DNA from: Ceratotherium simum simum
Lineage: Eukaryota; Chordata; Mammalia; Perissodactyla; Rhinocerotidae
Assembly (NCBI RefSeq): GCF_000283155.1
Contig: NW_004454265.1
Coordinates: forward strand, 2,421,356 to 2,485,355
Direction of reading: 5' to 3'
Length of the DNA: 64,000 nt
Below, in pieces: positions 33,176 to 45,429 of this stretch (positions are counted from its first letter, which is position 1; each line of letters starts with the position of its first letter). A program made the position numbers and the translations under genes. The notes beneath the pieces are model-generated. The model was not told the origin of the DNA. It was given only the letters and a program-made list of their open reading frames with translations, and did no database searches.

Positions 33176-33560
33176 TAAATTAGGATTAAGTTTGGCTGCA
33201 TAGAACAAAAAACCCAGTGACACTGGCTTAAACAAGAGGGGAACTTAATTCTCACATAAAAGAAGCTGGGGTGGGGTGGGGCTGGTAGGCAATCTGTGGT
33301 TGGTGTTGGCAAGTCCATGAAGTTGTTAGGGGTCCAGGCTTTCTCCAGATCTTCACTCCCACATCCCGAGGGTGTGCCCATCCTCAGAGTCCAGGATGAG
33401 CTCTAGCCCTCAGCGTAATTCCTTTTATGGACTTCCTAGAAGCCCCTCTGGGCACTGCCACTTATCTCTTATTGGCAAGAACTTAGTTGCAAAGGAGGCT
33501 GGGAAATGTAGTCTTTACTCAGGGAAGCAGTGTGCCAGGAAAAAAGTCAGATTTTGTTAC
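33176..33560. repeat. unclassified dispersed element, copy B
   Basis: Head-to-tail with copy A and partly similar to it. Contains 'aaaacccagtgacactggcttaaacaagaggggaacttaattctcacat', the usual opening of a common old mammalian repeat. Confidence 0.5.
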
Positions 33561-34189
33561 TAAGGAAGAAGATTGTGTCTTATGTTGGGTGCCCCAGAAG
33601 CAGGCCCTGAGACAAGGATTGTGTGCAAGTGATTCATGAAGGAAACACTCCCAGGAGAAACCAGTAAGGACCTAGATGGAGGGCAGCAAGCAAGGCTCTC
33701 AAAGTTCCATGAAGGGTCACTTTACCTGATCTGCAGGGGAGCTCTGGAGGTAAATTGCACCTCAGTTGTCCCCACCCAGGCAGGGGATCTGGGCTGCCAC
33801 ACTTCTATGCCTGTCGGTCATCGGCCAGGGCCCCCCTGGTGACATAACCCAGGCACTTCAGGTTCTCTTTATGTGGGCACAAAGGGGCAGTAGCCCAGGG
33901 ACAGGCCTCCTGAGAAGAGTCACAGGTCCCCAGATTGGAAGCAAAAGCACCCCATGTGGTAGGGGCAGGGTCTGGAGGGGATCCCAGGGACCTGGGCAGA
34001 GCCCCAGGGGTCCCTGCAGGGAAAGTGGGTGCCAGGCAGGTGGCATCTCTGTCTCTTAGGTCAGGAGGGAGGGGTGGGAATGGCCGGTGGCCCCATGAGT
34101 GCTTCTGAGACGGTCAGAGCCACGGAAGTCATAAACGGGGGAGACAGACACACGGAAAAGACCAGGGGCCTTGTCCAGGGTCATTTTGT

Positions 34190-34520
34190 TAGTAGTGATG
34201 ATAACTACAATTGGGGAAGATTGATGTTGATCAGGAACCCACAGTTAAGCGATTTTAATTACAGCATTCATTGTTTGAACAGATTTTCTGGAACACAGGA
34301 GAATATTTCCTTTGCTGAGAACTGTGTGTTCACGTCCTTTGTCCATCTATCTGTGGGATTGTTGGATTTCCAGCTGATTTGTAGAAGCTCTTTAAACACT
34401 GAGGGAGTCAGGCCTGGTCGTCGTGGGTATCACTCATGTTTTGTCTCAGTTCACATACAGTGTTGGTGTGTGGATTGTGCTATTGCGCCAAACACCGTGT
34501 GCATGGGTGATATGGTTAAC
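34190..34520 (-). mobile_element. old L1M fragment, antisense
   Basis: 'cacgtcctttgtccatctatctgtgggattgttggatttccagctgatttgtagaagctctttaaaca' is the standard antisense L1 3' region. The 203-residue plus frame at 34029-34640 runs through it and is rejected. Confidence 0.65.
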
Positions 34521-34789
34521 TGCACACCCCATCTCCAAGGGGCCCGTCCTCTTGGGTCACATGTACCCCCTCCTGCCCCGGTATTTCCTCTCGGGTCGTC
34601 AGAAGACTGCCCCCTGCAGCAGGGAGGAACGTTGCAGTGAGCAGGTTCCGGCCCCCAGCCTCCATGCAGGGTAGATGCATCCCCGCCAAGACGGTGCCAC
34701 ATGTCAGTTTCCTAGTTCCTTAGTCACTGCTCAGTGTGTCGTGAGCATTTTCTTAAAGAGAACTTGGTTTGTGTTTAAGAAACGTAATG

Positions 34790-35397
34790 GTATATAAAAC
34801 TATAATGACTTTTAATCATATGAAAAGATATTCAGCACAGAGAGTAAGAGAGTAAATTGATACAACCTTTTTGTAGGGCTGTTTGCAGTATCTATCAAAA
34901 TTAGCAATGCACATAACGTTTCACCCAGCAATTCCACCTCTAGGGTTTACAATAATGATAAATTCACACATGTACACAGAGAAGTGTGTATGGCAGTGTT
35001 CATCTGCAGATGTGGATTGTAAACTCTGATATCTCATTTTCTGCTGTCTCTCCCTACAACAGTGCCTGGCACGCCACAAGCACCGATACATATTTTATTG
35101 AAAGAATGAAGAGTAAAAGGCTGGAAAAAAAAAATCTAAGTTCCATGGTCGAATAATTATGGTAGCTCTATCTGGTGGAACATTGTGCAGGCATCAAGAA
35201 GAAGTGAGAGCCAGCTGTGTGGCGCTGAACCATCTCTAAGGTACAATGATGTTCAGGGGCAGCAAGGTGTAGAATAGGGCAAATCATATGCTACTGTTTG
35301 TTTAAAAAGAAACAAACGGCATACACACGTGGATGCATACATAAATGTGGAAATATGCAAAGACTGCCTCTGAAAAGCTTCATAAGAAATTGGCCAC
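34790..35397 (+). mobile_element. old L1M (L1ME-like) 3' end
   Basis: Sense: 'acccagcaattccacctctagggtttac', then a short unrelated patch with 'cagtgcctggcacgccacaagcaccgatacatattttattgaaagaatga' (L2-like), then 'gctctatctggtggaacattgtgcaggcatcaag', 'tctctaaggtacaatgatg', 'tatgctactgtttgtttaaaaag', 'gcctctgaaaagcttcataagaaattggccactgtg'. Confidence 0.7.
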
Positions 35398-36030
35398 TGT
35401 GGGAGATCAAAATTGCCACCCTGAAATATATCTATTTACTTTATTTTCTCTGACAGACATTTGACCTCCCCCACTAACTGCCTACAGGAATTTAACTCTG
35501 GGTATGGACAGACTGGCAGGGTCCTTGCTAAGCCCATTCTTTTCAAAGATCTGTTTACCAAATATTTACATTTGTAAAAGTATCTCCCTCTGTGTACTGG
35601 GAACGGGGGGGACGACCTTATCTGTGAAAACTCTTATCAGGACAGAAGAAGAAGACTTAAATGTACATACCCTTGATTACTATAATTCCTGTCTCTCCGG
35701 CCACATTCTCTACAGGTGGCACTGCAAAGCATTGTCTGACAAACATTTACATTTCCCTCTTCATGTAAATTGTCTTCTTCCCCTCTGAAATCCCAAAACA
35801 CCACCCACCTCCAACATCCTCCTTTGTCTTTAGCTGAAGATGGTATTTAAAATGAGAATCTCTGGATTGTGTTGAGAAACTCAGTATCCCTGGTTTCTCC
35901 CATGTATACATGTTACTTGGTATTATTTTCTTCTGCTAACCTATCTTGTTTATTATTTGGCCAGCCATAAGAACCTTAAGGGAAAGGGCAGAGGGGGAGT
36001 CTCCCTTTTCCCCCACACCACTATAGGGTG
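35398..36030 (+). mobile_element. ERV-type solitary LTR, family 1
   Basis: Begins TGTGGGAGATC; similar along about 300 bases to the LTR at 59.5 kb ('cagggtccttgctaagccc', 'acatttacatttgtaaaag', 'acttaaatgtacataccc'). A TATTTAAAA promoter-like word occurs near 35848. No flanking viral genes, so probably a solitary LTR left by recombination. The right boundary is uncertain. Confidence 0.6.
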
Positions 36031-36049
36031 GGGGTCAGGAGTGGGAGAG

Positions 36050-37055
36050 AAGTTTTTCACCATTATACCCTTTACAATGATTGTCGTTTTTTTCTTTATG
36101 TAATGTGTGTTACCTATTGGAGATCAGTAAATAAATGAAATGCTGTGCATGACTGCCCTTTATATCGGTTTCTTCTGTAGTAGGAGGCCCACTATTTCTA
36201 CAGAGGCTTCATAATTCTAGCATTCAGTGCAGCCAGAGCAAGCCTGCCCCAGGGCGTGTTTGTTATATGGTTCGGGCTTGTCTTCCTCCCTCTGAGCCTC
36301 ACCTCTCCACACCCTTCTTTTGCGTCAGGCCGCGTCGTGTTTCCCCACATTAGAACTTCCAGGAAAGGAGCAGATGAGCTAATCCATACTGTGGTGTGGA
36401 TGACTGCCGTGGTCACTGCATTGCTCCTCTCAGAAGCATTATCACTTTATTAAGGACAAAGCCTTGAGCCAAGAGGTCTGAGTTCTGATTGAGCAGCTTG
36501 AAGGCATCTGCAGCTGTTCAGAGCGCTGAGGAGAGGCCTCCAGCAGCCCCTGAAGGTCCGCACCTGCCCCTTCCTACCCCTTTGAGTAGTAAGAGGCTGG
36601 AGAGCAGAGTGGCAGGGCTTTGAGAGGCGGTAACTGTTCATGCCCCTCCATCCGCAGAGCCGGATGTGTCTTCCCAGGAGACGGCTAAACACAGACGCTT
36701 GCTGAAGTACCCCTGCCAGCGGCCTGAGAGGACTGGGCGTGAGGGCCCCTGGCCGTGCTGTGCAGAGAAACAAGGGCATGGTGACACTGCCCTCCCCGCT
36801 ATCCCCAGCTCCCCTGGCCCGTGGGGAGTGCGGGCGAGGACGCAGGAGCCAGTCCCAGGAGTCGCAGGCCCCTGCCCCTCAGCCGAGCCCGGGGTCTAGT
36901 CCCAGAACTGCTCGGGGCCAGTGGGTGTGTGGCCCCAGGCCCTGTTGTCTGAGGTGACAGGAACTGGAAGAGCCGAAAAGCTGATCTCTGCACAGGCCCT
37001 TCACAGAGCACCGTCTGGGTCTTCACCCGGGGGCTCCTTCGGGAAGTTGGTGGTT
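36050..37055. other. intergenic, nothing recognised
   Basis: Contains a GC-richer section at 36660-36960 with accidental overlapping frames. No gene or nameable repeat. Confidence 0.45.
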
Positions 37056-37072
37056 TTCGTAAATTACTTTTT

Positions 37073-37272
37073 TATAACTTTTATTTTTGTTGAGGAAGAT
37101 TGTCCCTGAGCTAACATCTGGGCCAGTTTTCCTCTATTTTGCATGTGGGCTGCCGCCACAGCATGGTTTGGTAAGTAGTGAGCAGCTCCCTGCCTGGGAT
37201 CTGAACCGGTGAACTCTGGGCCGCTGCAGCAGAGCACTAGAACTTAACCACTATGCCACCGGGCCGGCCCCT
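37073..37272 (-). repeat. ERE-type SINE, short form
   Basis: Single tail module 'gttgaggaagattgtccctgagc', body 'gggatctgaaccggtgaactctgg', head 'gccaccgggccggccc'. Perfect 14-bp duplication GTAAATTACTTTTT at 37059-37072 and 37273-37286. Confidence 0.94.
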
Positions 37273-37289
37273 GTAAATTACTTTTTGAT

Positions 37290-38595
37290 GACATTTTCAG
37301 TTTCAGATTTTTGACCAGCAACCTCTTACCTGTATATTTGTAAAGAATATCATGTTTCTGTGAAAATGTATTATCAAATAAAATGGGAAGAAAACATGTT
37401 TTCTAGCTAAAAAAAACCCCCCAAAACAAAAACATCCCCAGGGCTTCCCAGCAGCTGTCCCATCATCCTCCAGGCACTGTTGCCCACCCCTCTCCCTGCT
37501 GCCCAACACCCCTCCCTCCAGGCCCCGCTCTTACCCTGTCGCTGCGGGGTCCGGGGATAGGCTCAGGACCTACTCAAGGGAGTGAGTCCCGAGGAGCTGT
37601 CAGGGGGTCTTGGAGAGAAGCTCTCTAGCTCTTCTGAGAAAGCGTCCTTTCCCCTCCCCTTGCCTTGTCTTTGAGAGGAAGCCTATGGCCCAGAGGCTGC
37701 TGGTGCCATCCTGCCGCCCTCAGCAGAGCGGCCTCGGGAAGAAGGCAGAGATGAGGCTTGGAAGGAAAACTGTCCTTGGGGGTGTTACTGACCTGCTGGC
37801 TCACGACAACCTGAAGCCTGTCCTATCTAGACTTCTCAGTTATAAAAATCTATAAACCAACTATTTTTAAGCCAGCCTGAGCATGATTTTGTTACACCAG
37901 ATGACAAATTCCTAATGGATTGCTTAGGCAAGTACTACTGTGTGCAGGAACCAAAGAGATACCAGGCTGCCCCAGAGGGTCTGCTCGAGCCAGGACTGGG
38001 GGACCAGTCTGGGACCACCTCTGCTGCCTCCTGCCTTGAGAAGATCAAATTGGCAGATTCCACCAACTTTGGGCTGAACCAGCCGGGGAAGGGACACCCC
38101 ACTTCCATCGACTCCAAGCCACAGGGGCCAGGCCAGGCTGTGAGCCCAGATGAGAAGTGACTGCTCCCAGGCCAGACAACCGTCCATTCCCACCTGAGCA
38201 CCATCCTTCAGCCCCACTTTCCCAGGCTTTTCTCTGAGAAGAGCAGGGGCAGGGGGAGCCGAAGGGAAAAGAGACCTTGTGGGAGGAGAAGGAATCCCTA
38301 AGATAGAGACTGGAACCTGGGCCCAGAGGAGACGGCAGCATCTCTGGGGTGGATGGGACACCTTGTGAAGCCTGAGCGCCCTTGACTGACAGCTTTAAGT
38401 TTCGCACGCAACTTTGCCCCTGGCCTCACCAGTGCAGGCGCCCCCATGGAGACCACACGGGGTGAAGCCACAGCTCCTGCCTTCTAGGTACGGAGTGTGC
38501 ACAGCACGTCTCTGGAAGGACAGTCAGAAACCTGACAGTGGTTGCCTCTGGAGAGGGAGCTGGGTTAGGAGGCCTGACTCGAACTGCAGGGCTCT
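37290..38595. other. intergenic, nothing firm
   Basis: No gene recognised. The open frames at 37915-38160 (plus) and 37924-38361 (minus) have no known domain. 38505-38560 carries a scrap of sense L1 3' UTR ('cctgacagtggttgcctctggagaggg'). Confidence 0.45.
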
Positions 38596-38599
38596 GGTT

Positions 38600-38830
38600 C
38601 TTTCTGTTATCGCAGGTAGCACAGCAGCTCAGAGCGACCTGGGGCCAGGCTGCCGGGTTTGAGGCGCAGCTCCACCGGCGGGGCCGTGCTGAGCTTTGGG
38701 GGCCTCCTCCCTCACGGAGTTGTTGGTGAGGTGCGCTTGCGCTAAAGTCTACACATGTGTAACGCCCTTCGGACAGTGCCTGGCTGTGTACGTGACTGCA
38801 ATTATTACGATTGCTGTTAAAAAAACTAGG
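38600..38830 (+). repeat. MIR-like remnant
   Basis: Sense MIR order: 'gcacagcagctcagagcgacctggggcc', 'gccgggtttgaggcgcagctccacc', 'tgagctttgggggcctcctccctcacggag', 'cggacagtgcctggctg', 'attattacgattgc'. Confidence 0.6.
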
Positions 38831-39149
38831 TATAATCTTGGAAGAATGCAGTCTGCTGTGGATTTCTTTTCACAAATGATGAGAAGGGATGGCAGGGACT
38901 GAAAGCTGCTGGGCCGTGAAATAAATCTGAGCTATTACTTTGAGCCTTAGCAAGTCAGAGAAGGTGACTCTGTGTTCCTTTTTTAGTCTTCTCCTTGGCA
39001 GGGAGAAGTGAGGTCGGATTAGGAGAAGAATATGGATAATCAACCCTTGACTATTGAAAGCTGGTTGGCCACGGCTCTGGGGTGACCGGGATGGTCTTTG
39101 TCTCTGAGCCATGGAGCTGGGAATGCTTAGGAGGAAATGCAGCTGCATT

Positions 39150-39185
39150 GGGCCTTGGGTCTGCATCGGGCCTTGGGTCTGCGTT
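39150..39185. repeat. short tandem duplication, 18 bp x 2
   Basis: 'gggccttgggtctgcatc' is followed directly by 'gggccttgggtctgcgtt'; two mismatches at the end of the unit. It creates a QTQGPMQTQGPM-like repeat in an accidental minus-strand frame (38870-39526) that I do not accept as a gene. Confidence 0.9.
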
Positions 39186-39194
39186 TTGCGTGCT

Positions 39195-39895
39195 CCAAGG
39201 TGATCTTGGCTTTGGTTTAGGTTGAGCCCTGTAAACCTACACATTTTCCACGCTGTGTCCCTTTGTCCCGCGTCATGTCTGTCCTGAAACCTCTGGAGGA
39301 AGGTGCTTTGCTGGTCTCGGAAAAAACAGTGGCCTTGCTGGATGGAGCAAGCTGTTTTTCTAGAACGTGTGGCTTCCTGATCTCTCGAGGGTGCTTGGGC
39401 ACATGGGGGAATTCCCAGTGTCCTAAACTCCAGGCCCATAAGCTGCCTGAGGCTCATGCTGGCTGCAAGTCCCAAGAGAGGGTGTTTTGCTTCGGGAACA
39501 GACCCAGGGCTTGGCGTCTTCAGCATCAGGCCTACACTCCCAGCCTCTCAATGGCAAAGCCCAGGCTGCAGAGCCCAGGGCCCTGGAATGCAGGTCTGGA
39601 CCACGCTGGGGCCGCTAACGGTCATTTTCTGAATCAGTGAGGGTAAGGATGCAGCCTTTCTAGCTTGAATCCAGTGAGACTGAATTCTTTGAGATGCAAA
39701 ACTGGAGACAGAGTTCTTTCTAACAGAGATATGAGACGGGAAACCGAGGGGTTGCATGTATTCCTGTCACCAAGGAAAGACTTCTCACGACATAGTTTAG
39801 GGAGAGACTGACATAGATGTGCTCAGAAGCCAGGAAATCTGAGCAGATGAGGTAACCAGCACTACCTAGTAGAACCTTCTGATGAAAATATCCTG
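39195..39895. other. intergenic, nothing recognised
   Basis: No gene, exon or nameable repeat. Confidence 0.4.
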
Positions 39896-39899
39896 TATC

Positions 39900-40050
39900 T
39901 GCACAGTCCAATATGGTGGCCACCAGGTGCTTGGAATGCGGTTAGTGCAGTTGAAAAACTGAATTTTTATTTTTACTTAATTTTAATTGATTTAAGTATA
40001 CCTAGCCACTTGTGGCTAGTGATTACCATATTAGACAGCACAGTTATAGC
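39900..40050 (+). mobile_element. hAT-type MER element remnant
   Basis: 'gcacagtccaatatggtggccaccaggtgcttggaatgcggttagtgcag' ... 'tagccacttgtggctagtgattaccatattagacagcacag': the two ends are inverted copies of each other, as expected for a short nonautonomous DNA transposon with terminal inverted repeats. Confidence 0.75.
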
Positions 40051-40054
40051 CAAT

Positions 40055-40260
40055 CAACTTTTCACTACAGCAGTGATTTGGGGAAAGTAACATTCTGGGA
40101 ACTGTGTTTCAGACACGATGCTAGATGCTTCCTGTAATAGAATTATCTCATTTAATCTCCACAATTTGGAGAAGTAAACTGAGGGCCAGAGAGAGGTTAA
40201 GTGACTTGCCCAAGGTCGCATCACTAGTGAGCGTCCGGGGGATCCACACTCAGGACTGAC
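40055..40260 (-). repeat. MIR element
   Basis: Clear antisense MIR: 'attatctcatttaatctccacaa', 'gtaaactgagggccagagagaggttaagtgacttgcccaaggtcgca'. Confidence 0.8.
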
Positions 40261-40264
40261 CCAG

Positions 40265-41860
40265 CCTTCCTCCATGCACTGTCTTGATCATTCCACAACC
40301 AGAGACTCCAAAGGGACTGGAGGGGTTTAGATTACAGCAACAAAACTAACTGAGGGCCGGGTGACGCGACTTTGTGGTCAGCGGAGTTGGGATTCTTTTA
40401 TTTCAAGAGAAGAATGCTGAAGGAGTCACTCAGTCTTTGGTACTCAATTGAAAGATGGTTTTTTAGAGGAGAGGTGTCTCTGTCACCACTCCAGCTTCAT
40501 TTTATACTGGTCGACATGGGGGACATGGAAGAATATGAGAAAGCCTTGGTTCTGACGTGGGGGCATTTCTCTCCACATCCCAAGGGGCCTGGTTGGACTT
40601 CGGGTCCCCGTGAGGCTGACTCTGGTCCAGGATGAACTGGACAGCTGGGCCTTAGGACACTGTGTGAGTAGCGTTTAGGCTAACCAGGAACCGGTGGCTC
40701 CTCAAGAAAGAGCCTATATTTGAATTATTTGGTGATCTCAACACCAATTGTTAGCAAAAGTACAGTGTGGACAGCCGGTTTGCCCGACTTCTCTGATGCA
40801 GGCGCTGCTCAGCTGGAGGGAGGAATAGAACTAGTGTGCGTTCCCTGCTCCACTCACCTGTGGGTATGAAACAAGTATTTTTTTAAATCCACCTTGTGTT
40901 CTCATTTAAAACTAAAAGTAATTTAGATTGTGTGGCTTTGAGAAAAATTTCTTCTCTTGCAAAGATATGACGAGCCCATTTTGACACATAATTGCCAACA
41001 GATGGTTTTTTAAATGTAATGAAATGGATACAGTACTGCATGTATTAGATTTTGCAATTTTCCAAAGTAAGCCCTCATTTTTGGCACGTCATGCAAGTTA
41101 AGAACTCAACATCTTTATAGATCAATTATACATTTTTTGGTGAATTCAGCATGGCATTTTGTTTTTCCATCAATCACTTAAGACAGGATATTTGCCATTC
41201 CAAGAATGAATTGACATTCTACTTGGAGATCTGTACACTGAGATGTAAAACAAATTACAAATTGAGACTGTTTTAATTTTCCAAGCAAAGGATATTTAAG
41301 TAAAGCTTGAAATTGTAAAGTTTATTCTTTCCTGTTTGTGAAGATGGTATATTCATTACAGAGTGAAATAAAGGATTTTAAAGTTTTTTCCTGACTGTAA
41401 TACTTAGAATTTTATGTTCTTCAAAGAAAAATCCCTAATAGTTGTTAATGTTTGTATACCATGAATCCCTGGAGTGATGAACTTATGAAATTCTGTTTGT
41501 GACACTAGTGTTCACCAATCAAACTTGTGATGCATATGCTGGCAAGGCAGCCAAAACCAGTTCTGCGCACCACAGGGGAAGGCATCTGTGCACATGCAGC
41601 AACCTCGAGAACAGGACAACGGGTGAGAAAACCCATGTTCTATTTTCCCTCCTCATCATTCTTTTCACAGGGCACATGACGTGGTATCATCTAATAGTGA
41701 GACGAAGTACTGACGAGATCACCTGACTGGTAAATAGATGACACAATCACCTAGACAGCTTACACACAGGCAGAGGGTGGCTGAGTTCCTTGGACTGTAA
41801 TAATGGATGGATCTTCACGCCCAGAAGCTACTCAAGAAGAGCTGGATTTATGGTGGGTTT
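40265..41860. other. intergenic, nothing recognised
   Basis: 41,000-41,460 is notably AT-rich and looks like ordinary unique sequence. No gene found. Confidence 0.45.
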
Positions 41861-41869
41861 AGAAGAGTC

Positions 41870-42075
41870 AGCACCTTGTGAGCACATCAAGGGGCAGACT
41901 GTTCCAGGCAGAAGGGCTAGCCTAACTGAGTTGCAGGGAGGGACAGCAGTGAGGCTGGCTGGAATGGCGCCCGTGGCTGCCTGAGGTAAAGGAGACAGGT
42001 GGAGGGCCTTGAAGCCCAGACGTGGGCAGTGTCCTTAGAGCTTCCTCGGAAGTTCCTGCCCACCGAGGCTGAACA
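41870..42075 (-). mobile_element. L2 LINE fragment, antisense
   Basis: 'gactgttccaggcagaagggctagcc', 'gaggctggctggaatggcg', 'gtggagggccttgaagccc' follow the antisense L2 order. Confidence 0.65.
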
Positions 42076-42699
42076 GAGCTCATAGTGCACAGGGTGGGCT
42101 GGATCATATGAACATTATTTTTTGGAAACAAATGCTAGTGCAAAAATGGTTTTCATGGGTAAATAACAGAATTCTGACCAGGCTTTAGGACAAGGAGGTA
42201 CTATTGGTGGCTAAAATGAAATTCTATCTTCGGATTCTTAAAGGACTAACAAGTATGGTACAGTGCAAAGGCTCTGGTCTGAGAGTCAGGAGGAATGAGG
42301 TCTAGTCCCAGCCCAACCACCCAGACCGGCCCCAGACTCCTCTGTGTATCATGCCGTGTGTGGGATGGACCAGATGGTAATCAGAGGGGACTGCCAGTTG
42401 GAACTCTGGGGTCACAGTCTCCCTTAGCCGTGTCTCCCCAGGGCACAGAGACTGGCTGAGTTGTTTCTTTGGACCTCAGTGACACCTTGCCACCTTCTAC
42501 AGGAGGCCTTGTGGCCTCTTCCCAGCATCCAGGTATCATACATGGCCTTGTTACCATGTATGATATTTTTGGTTTTAAAAAATCCAAACCAAAAAAAGAT
42601 CAATAGTTTAATTGATATGCCTATTATCTGAATTAAATGAAACAATCAAATGTTTGAAATTTGATAAACGAGATGACTCCTATTTCAAATGGTGAGTAA

Positions 42700-43110
42700 A
42701 CTGATGTAGCAGTCAGTGTGGGCTAGGATATGCTGCAATCACGAACACTGCCTAGATCTCGGGGCTGATCTGTTGCTCTCACTACAAGTCCACTATGGGT
42801 TGGCTGGGGGCTCTGCCCGTATCACATGCTCCAGGGAGCAGGTCGATGGAACAGCCTCTTCAGGAGCATTGCTCTTTGCTGTGGCTGAGGGGAAAAGAGA
42901 GCAGGGGAACTGTGCTCAGGCTCTTGAAGTTCCTGCCAGAAGTGACATGTCACTTCTGCTCACCTTTTATGGGCAGAGCACATCAGGTGGCCATGCCTAA
43001 CTTCTTCAGGGGGTAGGAAGGTATAGTATCACTATGTTCCCCAGAAGGTGGACAGCTGGAAATACTTGGAACAGCACAGATGCCTACCACATCAGGAATT
43101 GCCAGCCGAG
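42700..43110. repeat. unclassified dispersed element
   Basis: 'tgggctaggatatgctgcaatcac', 'ctccagggagcaggtcgatggaacagcc', 'agaagtgacatgtcacttctgctcacctt', 'ggccatgcctaacttcttcagggggtagg' read like a common old mammalian repeat; name not recalled. It includes a palindrome 'agaagtgacatgtcacttct' at 42938-42957. Confidence 0.5.
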
Positions 43111-43138
43111 GCCCAATCGCATCATGAGTCTTTTGTAT

Positions 43139-43520
43139 ATTGTACTAGTCTGCTGGGGCTGCCGTAACAAAGTACTACGGACTGGTGGATTAAACAGCAG
43201 AAATTTATTTTCTCACAGTTCTGGAAGCTAGAAGTCTGAGACCAAGGTATCGGCAGGGTTGGTTTCATCTGAGGCCTCTTTCCTTGGCTTGTAGACGGCT
43301 GTCTTCTCCATATCTTCACATGGTCTTCTCTCTGTGCATGTCTGTGTTCTCATCACCTCTTATTGTAAGGACGTATGGGGTTGGGGCCCACCCTAATGAC
43401 TTCCTTTTACCTTACTCACCTCTTTAATGGCCCCCATCTCCAAATACTGTCAGAAGTACTAGGGGTTAGGACTTCAGAACATGAATTTTGGGGGCAACAA
43501 TTCAGCCCACAACGATACCT
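43139..43520 (-). mobile_element. MLT1-type MaLR solitary LTR
   Basis: Antisense: 'ctagtctgctggggctgccgtaacaaagtac', 'agaaatttattttctcacagttctggaagctagaagtctgag', 'tatcttcacatggtcttctctctg', 'catgaattttgggggcaacaattcagcccac'. Full-length looking, no internal ERV. Confidence 0.85.
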
Positions 43521-43908
43521 TGTTAAAATTTGGGCCTGTCTCACTAACTGGGGCCATCACGACAGTAGGGAGATGCAGAACTTTTTGATACATCTTATCT
43601 CTATACTTGGTGCCAAAAGTCTAACGAGATCAATTTCTGGCTATAACCTGCAAGATGGATATAAAGAGATGCTGTGATTAGAATAATAAAAAAGCATTAA
43701 GAAACTTAAATTTAATTGCAGGCCTGCAGAGGGTTTTCCTAACTCATTTCATACCCTAAACTCTCTCCTAACACATTAAATACTACAGAGTCCAGAAGAC
43801 TGATTTAACTTTTTACCGGTTTTAATAATTCTCTTGTGATATGTGTTAGAAAACCCATAGACTGGGTTACTCTTATTGAATATTTCCCTGCTATTAGACA
43901 TTAATCTA

Positions 43909-44050
43909 GACTGGTGGTTCTCAAACTTGGGCGTGCATCAGAATCCTGGCAGGTCTGGGATGGTCGTGCATTTCTGACAAGTCCCCAGGTGCTGCTGATG
44001 CCGCTGGTCCCAGACCTGGACCAGGCTTCCAGCACCACTGGCTGAGGAGG
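43909..44050 (+). mobile_element. MER5A/MER20-type hAT element, truncated
   Basis: 'actggtggttctcaaacttgggcgtgcatcagaatcctgg', then 'gcatttctgacaagtccccaggtgctgctgatgccgctggtcc'. Shorter than the copy at 22.7 kb through an internal deletion and loss of the 3' end. Confidence 0.8.
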
Positions 44051-44090
44051 TTGCAGTTGGGGGCATGGAAAACCATCTGTGTTTGCGTCG

Positions 44091-44824
44091 CCTGTCTGGG
44101 TGCCTGTCTGGGGTACCGGACACAGCCAGGTTAATGTAGGCACACCCTTCAGCACCTTCCAGGTACCAGCAGTGCGCAAGAGTCAGAACTGTGAGTTGTC
44201 CAGCCAGGGCTAGCTCTTTTGTATTGCCTAATCACCACACAAACCATGTGATGTTATGTGCTCTGCGCAAGGCCTGCTTCCTCTTGGCCCACTCTTCAGT
44301 CATTTTGTTTTTGTTTTTAGAGTAGAGGATCCTGGTAGAACATTCTTTTTAACAGTTATGCCAATTCCACCAAAGTCTCAAGGAAAAAAGACTTACCCAA
44401 TCCCTTTTCCATTTCCAACTGTGCTGTTTTTCATAAACAAAATTTCCTGGGCCAAGGTGTTAACTGTGACCACTTCTGCTTTGGGAGTCACGGAGCTCCT
44501 GCCAAGACCCTGTACTCTGGCCTGCTCTCATTCTCTTCTTGATATCCTTGCCCTCCTGTTTGGGGCTGCACACTCAGGCTGTACCCTCAGGAGTAGTGAC
44601 AGCTGGGGAGACGACAAGTGTGTATGCCCAGAGGACGCAGCTGAGGCAAACACTGCGCTCTGCCTACCCAACATCCGTTCTCTTTTCTTCCTTACTGCCT
44701 AGGCCCGGTGTCATCCAGCGGGGTGCTATGTCTGCTAAACACTGTGCCAGCACTCTTGCAGCTAGGGGTGGCTGTGTGACCTGATGCCAGCCAATGACAT
44801 GCAAGGTGTTTCTGCATGGGGCTT
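44091..44824. other. intergenic, nothing firm
   Basis: A 148-residue plus frame (44256-44702) has no known domain; a polypyrimidine-AG just before 44322 looks like a splice acceptor, but no matching donor or protein family is recognised. Confidence 0.35.
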
Positions 44825-44839
44825 CCTGGAATGGCTTTT

Positions 44840-45075
44840 TTTTTTTTTGTGAGGAAGATCGGCCCTGAGCTAACATCTGCCAATCCTCCTCTTTTTGCTG
44901 AGGAAAACTGGCCCTGGGCTAACATCCACGCCCATCTTCCTCCATTTTATATGGGACGCCTCCACAGCATGGCCTGACAAGCGGTGCGTTGGTGCGTGCC
45001 GGGGATCCGAACCGGCAAACTCCAGGCCGCCGCAGCACAGTGTGCGCACTTAACCGCTTACACCACTTGCCGGCC
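44840..45075 (-). repeat. ERE-type SINE, long form
   Basis: Two tail modules, body with 'gggatccgaaccggcaaac', head 'acttgccggcccc'. Perfect 15-bp duplication CCTGGAATGGCTTTT at 44825-44839 and 45076-45090. Confidence 0.94.
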
Positions 45076-45429
45076 CCTGGAATGGCTTTTAAAAGGGGTC
45101 TGGCTCCAATGGTGGTCTTATAACCCTTTGCCCTTCACCCTTCTATTTCCGTCCTGGAATGCAGATGCTGGGCTTGGAGGTGCAGCAGCCACTTTGCTAT
45201 CACAAAAGCTCTGCACTGAGGAGGTTGGAGCAGGAAGAAAGGAGACTGCCTCTCTAACGACCTTCCCCAGCAGTTGCCGGACTCCAGACCTCCTCTTATG
45301 TGAGAAAACAAGGCCCTGACTCGACAAGGCCTCTGTTTGCCAGGTCATCAGTACTTCCAGGGCTCTGCCTGCCTTAGGCAGTGTGGCCTCTGGGAAAGAT
45401 GAGGAGTGATGGGGAGGACAGGAGAGTGC

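Noticed and set aside
34029..34640. 203-residue plus-strand frame
   Set aside because: Runs through an antisense L1 fragment and unrelated flank.
38870..39526. 218-residue minus-strand frame
   Set aside because: No known domain, crosses a local tandem repeat, no splice signals consistent with an exon set.
44256..44702. Possible exon after a polypyrimidine-AG at about 44321
   Set aside because: No convincing donor, no homologous protein recalled, and the rest of the frame is featureless.
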